64,000 nt of DNA from Chrysomallon squamiferum (Eukaryota; Mollusca; Gastropoda; Neomphalida; Peltospiridae): the NCBI GenBank assembly GCA_012295275.1, contig CM022671.1:1233332-1297331 (forward strand), given 5' to 3'. The stretch's first letter is position 1; each line of letters starts with the position of its first letter. A program made the translations under genes and the position numbers. Below, in pieces: positions 1-11,685 of this stretch. Below the pieces are notes generated by a model. The model had not been told where the DNA came from. It saw only the letters and a program-made list of their open reading frames with translations, and did not search any database.

Positions 1-1037
1 TGCACTCCTTGTTTATATTTAATTTCTTTATATCCTCTCCATCTCAAAATTTTTAAAATGAAAGGCAGTGTAAGTTTAATGTATTTGATCAGCTGACTAC
101 AGATCTTTTTGGTAAAGTTTCAAATAAAAATAATTCTGATTTATCTAATTCAGAGTTACTGGTTTGGCAAGGTACACAGAGAGAACTGGATGCCTGCCAG
201 CAGGTGTTTTTCACTGATTAAATTTAACACTTTATTTTTGAAACAATCAAACTGCTGTGTTTTATCACCAAAACAATTAGGAGATTGCCTCAGAGAGTGT
301 GTAATATTAATGTGTTTTTTGAAAAGGTCAGTCTCATAAATTACACAGATATCTCCAGAAGGCCCAGGTCTTAGAGATAGCAAGTTTAATTCTTTGGACT
401 GAAGATGCTCAAATAGCACTCTTTAAATTAGAGGCTTTTCCTCTTCTTCTTTTTCCAGTCTTTTTCTTCTTCCTTTTAATTTTTTAAAGACAAAAAGTGA
501 AGTAAGTCATAAATAAATTTGCTTTAATTTGATCAAAATATTAAAACATAAATAACAACAAACTAAAAAATATCTAGATATATCATGTAGTTTCATTCAT
601 CTCAGTTTTATTTTCTCAATATTCTTATATATTTATCATCTGCACCCATTTTTACCTATATCCATTATTAATTTTATTCTTCCAGAGCTTCATTTTTGTA
701 TAAAAAATATTTTATTGAAACATTTTGAGTGCAATTTATTAACTTTAAGGGTCCTCTTTCATATATATCATAACAATATATTTACACTGTATTTGAATAA
801 AGCTTACAAAAACATGGAAACTTTTCCTAAAACTGACAGATGAATTAACAGAGACAGCTGACTACTATTTAGAGAAAACTGACATTTTGAGTAAATTCAT
901 AATGGTCACAGCTAACTAGAGAGAGAGAGAAAATACTTACTAATGTTTAAAAAGATATCTAAAATGAAGAAACATTTTCTAGAGATTGTGAGAAAAAAAA
1001 ATGGCAGTCAAAAGAACTAAAACTAATAATAATTATT

Positions 1038-1115
1038 ATATTAATAATGATGATTATGATGATGATGATGATGATGATAATGATAACAATAATGATGATA
1101 ATGATGCTGATAGTA
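1038..1115. repeat. GAT/AAT-rich simple repeat
   Basis: Imperfect run of GAT and AAT triplets in non-coding DNA. It is typical microsatellite sequence with no sign of function. Confidence 0.8.
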
Positions 1116-2387
1116 ATGATAATAATCTCCAAATAATTCTTTGAAAAGTAATACGGTCAGATGCACAAAAATAATGCACATTATAATTTGATTTATCCTT
1201 TATCCCCTGTACTGTGATTTATAAGCTTGTTTCATGAATTAGTTTAACAAGCGTCTGTTAAAGATTTTCTGTTCTGACTGCGTTTACTTCAGTGTTTGTT
1301 TATGAAATAAAATGGATGGTTTCTTTAAGGCAAGCACTTTCCATTCTTCTCTGTAGATGTAACACAGATGAATTTACTTTAGACTTCAAGTGAGTCTTCA
1401 GTCTCTATTACAACTGTGGACATTTCAAGTGAGCACTAAATTGCTTAGCAATCAGAATGGAAAACATGGGTGCTCATATTTTCTCAGAACCTTCACTTTA
1501 TTTGTGGCAGGCTTTTCTCTTATACTTAAACCAAAAACAAATTAAATATTGTATTAATTAATTATAATACTGAAATCAGAGAATAACAAATATTTATTTA
1601 ACGATTTGTGCCAATGATGAATATTTTTTTTTTATTGGTTGTGTCAGTGTTTGTTATCCTGATAAACATTTTCTAAACATATTTAACTTATATTAGTCAG
1701 ATCAGTCTCAGTCCTTGCCTAATTATTTAAATTTCTTTAAAAAAAAATAATTAGAAGATAATTTAATATTGGTCGATTTTGGATTCATATCAGGTTTTTT
1801 TGAGAGTAGGAATATTCTTTCAAAAGGCAAGAAATCATTTAATTACCAGAATGTTTTTAAAATTTGCTTAACTTATTATTAACTTGTAATATTTTTTTAT
1901 GTCAGGTATTTTTCATTTCCTTTTTTTAATTACATGACAGAATCATTGACAAATGAGTAAAAGTTTATTGGATAATGACAATTACAGATCTTCAAACAGG
2001 CTGTACTGTAATTGTTTTGGGTAATAAACTAAAGTTTATTGTCAGATTCCTGCTTTTTGACACAGAGATCTCAGAGTTATTTATCTTCTTAATTTGAAAA
2101 CAATTTCAAGAATTTGTTTATGCATTCTTTGCCGAAGTTATTATTTACCATCATACAGAGGTATGTGTCTGTTCAGACTCCATTAAGCAAGAACTGCTAA
2201 CATTTAGCAGTCTGTGGAGGTTTTTGTTTTGTTTTCACACTAGTTAGTAGTGATTAAGTTAACAACCAGGGACAGTTGAGTGTCCTTGTCAGGGAGAAAA
2301 AGTGTAACAGCTGGTTAGAAAGCAGAGTGTTTATGGGAGGTGGATTACTTAGTTGTAGACAATCTATATAAAATAACAGAAAGTATA

Positions 2388-2495
<108 letters not shown>

Positions 2496-2611
2496 ATTTA
2501 TATATCTTTGACAACAGAACTGGTGAAGCAAACAGACACAGAACCATAATCTCTTCTTTTTACTATCACAAATATACAAGTATGCCTACCATGTACCTCT
2601 CTTTGTTGCAG

Positions 2612-2664
2612 ATTTCTGACAGTGACGTGGAGACTGACTTTCTTGCCAGCTTCATTATGTTCCT
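2612..2664 (+). CDS. weak candidate exon upstream of the DOCK exons
   Basis: A 53-base open stretch follows a good acceptor (ttgttgcag) and ends at a possible GTTAAG donor. It reads ISDSDVETDFLASFIMF and is less AT-biased than its surroundings. The strand fits the DOCK gene, but I cannot match the peptide to a DOCK segment, and the donor is poor. It could be chance. Confidence 0.15.
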
Positions 2665-3199
2665 GTTAAGATAATTATCTTGTTTGTACACTAATTAACA
2701 TCTCCAGTCTGTGAGATATCAGTGTTATCTGATTAGTTATATAGCTTCCCATTGGTCGTCACAGCTCATTTCATTTATGATGTCACAGTTTGTGGCAAGA
2801 TAACCACTCCTGATCACCTACGAGTTACCACACACTTCACTGCAGAGCTGTGCTTCTCTTCTTTGTGTTTGCTTTTGTTTGCTTTATTTATTTATTTATT
2901 TTATTTTATTTTCTCTTTTTTCTTTTTTTCTTCTTTACAACTTAAAAAAAACAATTAAAAAAAGGTAAAAAAAAGAAAAAAGAAAAAAAAATGAAATAAT
3001 TTTTTTTTTTTTTGTCATTCACACAAATGGTCCAAATGCTAAAACCTATTCTGGACAGACCTTCTAATCATATGTAGTAAAACAAATTAGAAACCTTATT
3101 TTACCTCTGAAGCTTAAGTTAGTTTGATAATAGATGAGTTAAATATAGTGTTAATAGAATTAAAGCTCAGTAGCTTATATAATTTTTGGTTAGTTTATT

Positions 3200-3395
3200 T
3201 TGAAGGTGGTAAGTAAAACATGCATGTGTCTATGTTTTTATAAAGTAAGTAAAACATGCATGTGTCTATGTATTTATAAAGTAAGTAAAACATGTATGTG
3301 TCTATGTATTTATAAAGTAAGTAAAACATGCATGTGTCTATGTATTTATAAAGTAAGTAAAACATGCATGTGTCTATGTATTTATAAAGTAAGTA
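3200..3395. repeat. 36-bp minisatellite, about 5 copies
   Basis: Five near-identical 36-base units, each containing the palindrome ACATGCATGT and a GTAAGTAAAA stretch that resembles a splice donor. The unit is a multiple of three, so one frame is open and encodes a 12-residue repeat starting VSKTCMCLC. The peptide has no plausible context, so I treat the open frame as a by-product of the repeat. Confidence 0.9.
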
Positions 3396-3454
3396 AGATA
3401 GTCAAATGAGCTAATTACGGTTTTTAGTATAGAATATTTTTTAGTTAATATAAA

Positions 3455-4378
3455 TGTTGGTAACTGAAAGTTTTTTCTTTCAGCTGTTTTTATTAAAAGG
3501 TGACAAACTGGTTTATGTATTGTATGAATGTAGGTAACTGAAAGGTTTTTCTTTCAGCTGTTTTTATTAAAAGGTGACAAACTGGTTTATGTAGTGTATG
3601 AATGTTGGTAACTGAAAGGTTTTTCTTTCAGCTGTTTTTATTAAAAGGTGACAAACTGGTTTATGTAGTGTTTTAACTGAAAGGTTTTTCTTTCAGCTGT
3701 TTTTATCAAAAGGTGACAAACTGGTTTATGTAGTGTATGAATGTTGGTAACTGAAAGGTTTTTCTTTCAGCTGTTTTTATTAAAAGGTGACAAACTGGTT
3801 TATGTAGTGTATGAATGTTGGTAACTGAAAGTGTTTTGACTAAGCTGTTTTTATTAAAAGGTGACAAAATGGTTTATGTAGTGTATGATTGTTGGTAACT
3901 GAAAGGTTTTTCTTTCAGCTGTTTTTATTAAAAGGTGACAAACTGGTTTATGTAGTGTATGAATGTTGGTAACTGAAAGTTTTTTGACTAAGCTGTTTTT
4001 ATTAAAAGGTGACAAACTGGTTTATGTAGTGTATAAATGTTGGTAACTGAAAGTTTTTTCTTTCAGCTGTTTTTATTAAAAGGTGACAAACTGGTTTATG
4101 TAGTGTATGAATGTTGGTAACTGAAAGTTTTTTCAGCTGTTTTTATTAAAAGGTGACAAACTGGTTTTATTAAAATGGTGACAAACTGGTTTTTATTAAA
4201 AGTGGTTTATGTATAAATGTTGGTAACTGAAAGGTTTTTCTTTCAGCTGTTTTTATTAAAAGGTGACAAACTGGTTTATGTAGTGTATGAATGTTGGTAA
4301 CTGAAAGTTCTTTCAGCTGTTTTTATTAAAACGTAACATACTGGTTTATGTATGAATGTTGGTAACAGAAACTGTTTG
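3455..4378. repeat. About 74-bp minisatellite, about 13 copies
   Basis: A tandem array of roughly 74-base units. Each has a GGTAACTGAAAG segment, a pyrimidine tract ending in TTTCTTTCAG, then CTGTTTTTATTAAAAGG and GACAAACTGG. Copies differ by small deletions: one near 3672 lacks the start, those near 3830 and 3985 have a TTTGACTAAG variant, and copies near 4120-4215 are rearranged. No coding frame runs through it. Every unit contains both an acceptor-like and a donor-like motif. Confidence 0.92.
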
Positions 4379-5654
4379 TCTCCCCAGTTTTCGATGAACT
4401 GAAAGTAAGAAAGTTTATGCAGTGATAAACTTCTGTATTACATTCTGGATATTAGCCAGCACTGAGATAAGATCCCACACACTACAAAGCATCATTCTAC
4501 AGAGACATACACTGCAGCACCAGTGAGTCTGTGATTTTCAAATCTGTACACAGACAGTTATTGTCACAGAAATCTGTAGCAGACTTCATCATTAGAACTG
4601 TAAAAATATCAGCTTTGTCCAGCCGATACAGATTTCTCTGTTTTGTTTTTCTTTTCTGTTTCCTTTAAACTGTTCTCCAGTTTTCTGTGCAGCTTAGTAA
4701 TAAACAAAAAGCCTTTGTAAATAAACAGGTTAAAGCACATGGGAACAATTCTGTGTTTGTTTTTGATAGAAAGTGGATAGAGTGATGGCTAGGGAATGTA
4801 GATGTGTTGATAAAGAATGAAAAATGTGGCCAGAAGAAGAGTTTAGACAATAGTGGTTTGTTTTAAGCTGAACTGAGGTATTTTTGACTATTGTTAATTG
4901 TAGTTGCTGCTTTATATGTGGGATAGGGTGATAAGTGAAAGTGATGTAAACCTTGTCACGATGTGGGTTTGTTAATTGTAATCACATTTTCACATATGAC
5001 TTAGACTGATAAGTACCATGTAAATCTTGTGTTTAGGTATTTTATTACTTTTTATTTTTAATTTTTTATTTTTATTTTTCATAATTGTATCTATGTTTTC
5101 AACTGAATGGAAGTAAATTAAATATTGTTAATTTTGTGTGTTCACTTTTTGAAGTGGAACTCAAATATAAAATGTGTTTCATATTATGCTAAAATTATTC
5201 TAATACATATATTTGTTATTTTTAAAATATGGTGGGGGGAAAAAGGAAAACTTTCTAACAGTATAAAGTCTCAAATATCTACAGCATCAGCAACACTTCA
5301 TCCTCACTTGAATTGTATTTCAGTACATGTTTACATTAAATACAGGTACATTTCCTGTTAGTACAATCTTCAAAAACTGACACTGAAAACTTTTATCTTC
5401 ACATCATTATAGCCTTGGGTGTGTTATGAGGATGTTTGTCATCATATTTCAAAATATCCTCCTTCCTGTCTGAAATTGGCCCAGTTCTCTCCCAGGGCTA
5501 ATGAGGCAGTTCAAGGCTTTGATCTGAGGTCCAAGGCGAAGCACCAAGCTTGTTAGGCACAAATTTGTTCAAAGATCAACTGCTATTATAGAGATGTCCC
5601 CACAACAGCTGTCAGTACAACTTGCCTAGGAAAAATATTTTGTTACACTGGGAG

Positions 5655-5677
5655 TGTGTGTTATTTATTTATTTATT

Positions 5678-5736
<59 letters not shown>

Positions 5737-5742
5737 TTTTTT
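5655..5742. repeat. (TTTA)n microsatellite
   Basis: Tetranucleotide TTTA run with one interruption. The overlapping open frame is a repeat artefact. Confidence 0.9.
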
Positions 5743-7511
5743 TGCCACACTGCCTGCATTGACATTACCTTTGATTGAGTTTTTTTTCTCCAGATTGGTC
5801 CACCTCTCTCTCAAAAACAAACGAAAACATCAACAACACAATTAATATACTTCTACTAATTTGTAATAATAATAAGAAGAAGAACAATGAATGTAATAAA
5901 ACAAAATTAAAAAATTAAACAAATTATTTTAAATAAATTCAATACATATTTAAAACATTCATGTTACTGGCAATGATTGGTCATCATAAATTCAAAAAAA
6001 AATAATAACTTGAAAGTAAAATATATTTATGAAATACTACTACTAAAAAAGAATTTCATTTTCTTTTTGAGATAAAACTCAGAGTTCAGTTGGTTTTGAT
6101 GGTAATCTATACCTGTTATTTTATTTTATTTTATTATTATTATTTTTTCAATCTACAAAATCTTTCTGAAATCAAAGATGAATAAGCTGTGGTATTTAAT
6201 GCAGGACAAATTTTCCTGTTTTTCCTGTCTATAATGATCATAATCTCATTACTGAAAAACCTGAGTCTTTAGAAAACTCAGAGAACTCCAAATTAACCAC
6301 AACATTCCAGCTACTTGAGAGGGTCTGTAAGGAATTAATTCACTTTTCAACACTAACAGAAACCATGTGAAGATTTCTTCACTTTTTTTTTTCCCTTCAA
6401 CTTTTCCACTTTTTCTTAATCTCTCCGTGTTTTTACAGTGTAGAAAGTCCAGTGGGGGGATTGGGAGGTGTTGTAGAGTTACAGGAACCAGGAGAGAGGA
6501 AGAATAATGTGTGGACAGAGGAGGGGGAAGACTCTCTGTTAGTTATAAACAGCTGAAGTATAGGAAACAAAAACTGAAAAGAAGAGGCAATACTTTGTTA
6601 TGTATTACCTTTTTCCTGTTACAAGCACTTGGAATACTGAGTTATAAAATTTAGTGATGAGGGCTTTGGACAAATTTATTTAAATGTACTAGAATAATAA
6701 AGATTAGAAAATGGAAAACAGTATATCTGAGTGTACAGCATTACTGAAAAATAAAATTTTATGTTTTATGAGAAATTTTTGTAATGTGAAAATCATTGGG
6801 AAAAAATTACTAATATATCTGTTACAAACTGCATTAAATTTCAAAATTAAAAATTGGAAGCAGTTTTGGAGAAATTTATTTCAAGACACTATAATAAAAA
6901 GTAGTGAAAGATAAACATTAAAGAGAAGATTTTATTGGCTAAAGATTGTAGGTAAAAATAGTACATCTGTTAGCACCTGAGGTATTTGAGTATTAAGTGT
7001 TGAAGAAAGTTTGTGAAGAAACTTACTGGAATTTATTACAAAAAATTCTTAAAAAATAAAAAATAGTTTGAAAGAGTCTAATTTTAAGATTATGTATTAA
7101 GTTTAAATTTATTTACTTAAAATGTATGAAGTTACTGCTAATAGTGAAAAAATAAAGATTTTGTTCTTTTAAAATCACACGGGAATATCATGACAGCAAT
7201 AATTTTGAAAAATACAGATGGAAGAGAAAAGAAAATATTTTTCTGTGAAAATAATGTGAAAAAAGGAGGAACCTTTGGGTGTCTGTCAACAGGGCTGGTG
7301 TTTTCAAGCTGGTAATACACAGTGTAATACACAGTGTTAGGGTGGGGCAGTTTATCAGGTTTCTCCTCATTCTTCTCTTCTTTGTTGTTTGATTATCTTT
7401 TGATGGGAATTAAGTGACTAAAGGTTTGAATGAACCAAAACATTTTAAGTGATAACTGTATGGTTAAAAGATAAAAAGTTTAAACAGTTTGATTAATTAT
7501 TCTCAGTTTTG

Positions 7512-7512
<1 letters not shown>

Positions 7513-7567
<55 letters not shown>
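7513..7567. repeat. (TG)n microsatellite
   Basis: Pure TG run of about 27 units in non-coding DNA. Confidence 0.93.
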
Positions 7568-7570
<3 letters not shown>

Positions 7571-9224
7571 ATGAATAAACTATGATAAAGTGAATACTGG
7601 TAAATAAATAAATGGGATATGGGTAGTGGGAAAGAAAGAACAAAATACATATATATGTAAACTGAATGAGAGCAATATATGTATATATTGCAATGCTATT
7701 TAGATTACACTGTGCTAACTTCTGTTGAACTAAACTACTAATAATTTGAACTCAAATGTTCAGATAAAGCAGTTGTTGACTGTTTATACAATTAATAAGA
7801 AAACATAAGTTTCAAGTTTCAATAAAACAGTAATATACAAATATATTTAAAAAAAAAAAAAAAAAGAATGTGTTTAGGAAGCAATGATTCTCTTTTGTGG
7901 GATTGGAAAATCTCTGCACAGTTCATGGTGACCAACTGAAATATAGTCCCACCCATGTCCCTCCCAGCCTCTGTCTCCCCTGTAACAGACTACATATCTT
8001 CTTTCTGTCCATTCCTCCTTTTCTTCAGACTGGCTGATTTGGGGGGATTCTTTCTTTCTCTCTCAGTCTTTATTATTTTATTTTTTTTGACAAGTAGACT
8101 GTAAATATTTGGTTTATGTGAAGGGAGGGCAACTTTCCCATGATTAGCCAAACTGACCACTGAGTGGACATGTGGTCTTGATAGCTAGCTGATGGACTTT
8201 GCTGGCCAGACTGTCCTCTTCAATCATGGCTGTGGTAATTAAGTTAGTGTTTATGTTGTTACTGTGGAGATGAGGTATTGAAAAACAGAAGTGAGAATAG
8301 TTTAAACGTCTGTGGTAGGAAATAACAGACACTGGTGACAGGCGAAATAGTCACACACTGTTGACTTGTGAAAAATTAACTTCTTGTATTGGGCAGAGAA
8401 AGAATGGCTAGAAATTTGAGACAAACTGTGTGTGTGTGTGTGTGTGAAGTATTTCTGCATCTGTGCATTAGAGAGACGTTTTTGAAAATTATATTTAATT
8501 TAAAAAAATAATAATTATAAACAGTGTAAACCTATAAACATACAACATGTTTGTTTCATTTTCTTTAAACATTTACTTATTTTCTAGCACACAAACATTC
8601 ACAGTATCAATAAAGCTCATAAGTCATATTCCTGTTTGGGACCATTAGCAATCTGATATCTTTGTTTCAGACTTTTGAAATAATTCAAGTAGATTTTTAT
8701 TTGCTGTTTCTGCATTTTTGAGGTCAAATAGAACACAAAACTTTATGAATGAAAATATCTGCTATTGATGAGTGGTTGATAGCCAGCATAACTTGTACCA
8801 TGAAAAGAAAAATATGTTCAGGATTAAAAGTCAGGTTTTTGTATTCATGTCCTTAGCTCAGTGAAGCAGAAGATAATTTGAAAAATATTTGAATTATATA
8901 TATATTTTTGCACAGTATTTTGTTATGATTATGTAATTTTAAAAAGTGATAAAAATATTACATACTTCAAAAGATTCCCAACAAAAACATATAAAAAAAA
9001 AAAAAAAAAAAAAAAAACAGAATTAAATTTCTACAGCTGTATTAATAAAACAAGAAACTCTTTCACTGTTAAAAGTTCACATGTTTCCATTGTCTGTGGC
9101 AGACAAACAAAAACACTGCAGTATTTATTTATCAAAACTAAAAACACCAAGTCTCCATTTCCTCCTGAACCCTTTTTTTTTATATATCTTGCCAAAATGT
9201 TTGTGCTCACAGTTTGTGTTGTAA

Positions 9225-9445
9225 GATTACCCCTCCAGCAGGAAGCCTGCTGGTGTGGGCAGGGTTGTCACACCTCCCCTCCCCCTCACTGACAGGCGGG
9301 CGGAGCTCCCGTATGCTGAAAAAAGTGAGAAGACTACTGCAGCCACTCTGACGTTGTGATACAGCTCATTTCATGCAGGGACTGCTGTTGGCTATGACAG
9401 CTTATCATGTGCTAATTATCTCTCCACTGAGACTGAATTACTGGC
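9225..9445. promoter_or_regulatory. GC-richer patch with inverted repeat, possible regulatory element
   Basis: About 220 bases clearly richer in G and C than the surrounding sequence. It includes a perfect hairpin, CCAGCAGG-AAG-CCTGCTGG (9235-9253), a C-rich run, and GGCGGGCGGAGC, which resembles an Sp1/KLF GC box. It has no open frame with splice sites. It lies 1.3 kb before the first recognised DOCK exon, so an intronic enhancer or internal promoter is possible. This is inference from composition alone. Confidence 0.3.
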
Positions 9446-10708
9446 TGGTGTGGCAGTCTGCTGCTGTGATATACAAAAAATGTGTGCAGAGGGAGAGAGT
9501 AATATGTCAGAAAAATTAAAAAGTGGGAGATAGTAGTTTTAGATGTTTTGTTTTTGAAGATTTACTTTTGATATGGAATACTGAAGCTATAAAGATTTTG
9601 AGGATTTCGTTTGTGGGAGACTAAAGCTGTTTACTGTTATTCTGATGTTTTGTTATACTTGTGGATAATTTCTGTGAAAAAAAGTGTTTGATGTTCTCAG
9701 TGGATTATAGCACTGAGAACTGAAGGATTATAATCATTACTGTGCAGTTTGGTGGCAAAGTTTATGAGTGAAACTTTGCAGTTAAAAGTAGACTGATATT
9801 TTCTGTGGACCTTTCTTATAGGCAAAAAAAACAAAAGCAACTGAAATATGTAACATTTAATTTGTTGAAATTCTAACTCTCTCAATTCTGTGAAATAACT
9901 TCAGAAAGACAGCAGTTTGTTTTTCAAAGTTTATAATGAAAACATCTTATGAATAAAACATTTCATTGATCTTATTTTCATTAAGAAAATTCAAGATGTT
10001 ATCAGAAAGAAGACATTTAGAGTTGTATTCTGCAGTGATTCCCATAAGTGTCCTGTTGCTTGAAAAGGAAATATTGACTTTTTAAATTTAAGTAGAGGAA
10101 ATAGTCAATACTTTTTATGTGCGTGAATTCTCAGAGTTTTTTTTTATGTTTTTTTTAAAGAAAAAACAAGAACAGTTCTTCTTTAAACAAAAAAAATTGT
10201 TAAAATGTTGTAAAAACTTAAAACAGGAAAGTTATTTTCAAAACATTTAGAAATATCTAAATTATTAATATAATTGATTCAAAAAAAAAAATCTGTTATA
10301 TTAAATGTTTAGAAGAAAAAAGAAGAAAGAAAAGAACAAATGTCCATAAAAATATAATAAGTTAGATTTACAAACAATATATTTCAAGACTTGATTTAAA
10401 CTTTATAGAAAAACTGCTTACAAAACAAAATAGTATGACAGTTTGTAGTAAAACATACTATCTATAACATTTTAGAACAACGTTCCATTGCCATTAATAA
10501 ATAATATGTAATGTATTATTATTTTCATTGACATTTCTAACACTGTATTACTTCAGTCTGAATGACATGATACACACAAACCTCGCTCTGACAGTTTGTC
10601 ATTGAAGACTTTAAGAAATGACTGTTGTGTAACAAAAGTGGATGTGTTAAGTTCAGATACAGATCTTTTAGTCGTGGTTTGAATTTTCACAATGAAGTTT
10701 TTCTCTAG

Positions 10709-10966
10709 ATTGCTGGACAAGGTGCAGTCGGAACCAACTCTGAGGGAAGATGGAAAGAGATTTGTTATGTCAGTCACAAGTCTGCTGGATAAACTCCTTG
10801 ACTACAGGTAAGAAAGTTAAATAATTTAATTAATTTGTCTTTGTTATTTCATTAGTTTTATTAAGAAATAATTGGTGGCTAGGTGATTACCTACATTTGA
10901 TTAATTGTTTTTCTGTTCCAGATTAGAAATTTAAAAAAAAAAAAAAAAAAAAAAGAAAGAAAAAAA

Positions 10967-11011
<45 letters not shown>

Positions 11012-11376
11012 TTTTATTACTACTGTTCTTTATTTTAATTTTTATTTGAAATTAAACTTTGAAACAGTGTGAGAATGTCAAAGTTGCAGATTAACAATAT
11101 CAGTTACAAAGAAATGAAGAAAACAAGGTCCCCATTAACTTGGCAGCAAGAAGGAAGTGAATGCTGCTTTATGCATCTTTTATTTCTACTTATTTTATAT
11201 GGCCATCTGCACGTTGTAAAATGTGGACTGAACTGCAGAAAAGTACATCAGTGTTTACACATACATCAGTGTTTACACATACTTCCTTACTGAGTGACCT
11301 GCTCCTTGTTAACACTAATTAACACTTTATATGCTAAAATATCAGCTTTAGATAATTATTATTTAAATCATTTATA

Positions 11377-11413
<37 letters not shown>

Positions 11414-11646
11414 AAATGAAATCAAAAAAAAAAAAAAATTATGTATCCACATTATGCATATCCATAAAAGTATACACATTAAAATATAAGTGTAAAAATG
11501 CCTATATAAATACATCTCTATTTTTCTTTCTTTTTTTCCATTTACTTCCTGTTTTCCAGTTTCTTCATACTCATTTGCTGCCTTTCATTCAGTCTCCAAA
11601 CTCCTTCACAAACACACTGCACAACACACACCCACACACACACAGA

Positions 11647-11685
<39 letters not shown>

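Noticed and set aside
3200-3409. Open frame with 12-residue VSKTCMCLC repeats
   Set aside because: It comes from a 36-bp minisatellite whose length is a multiple of three, with no gene context.
5475-5640. Less AT-rich stretch considered as a SINE or tRNA-derived element
   Set aside because: No A-box and B-box pair, no poly-A end or target duplication could be seen, and no second copy in the window.
10553-10777. Minus-strand 74-codon frame
   Set aside because: It is the shadow of the plus-strand DOCK exon 10709-10807, which has correct splice sites and family similarity.
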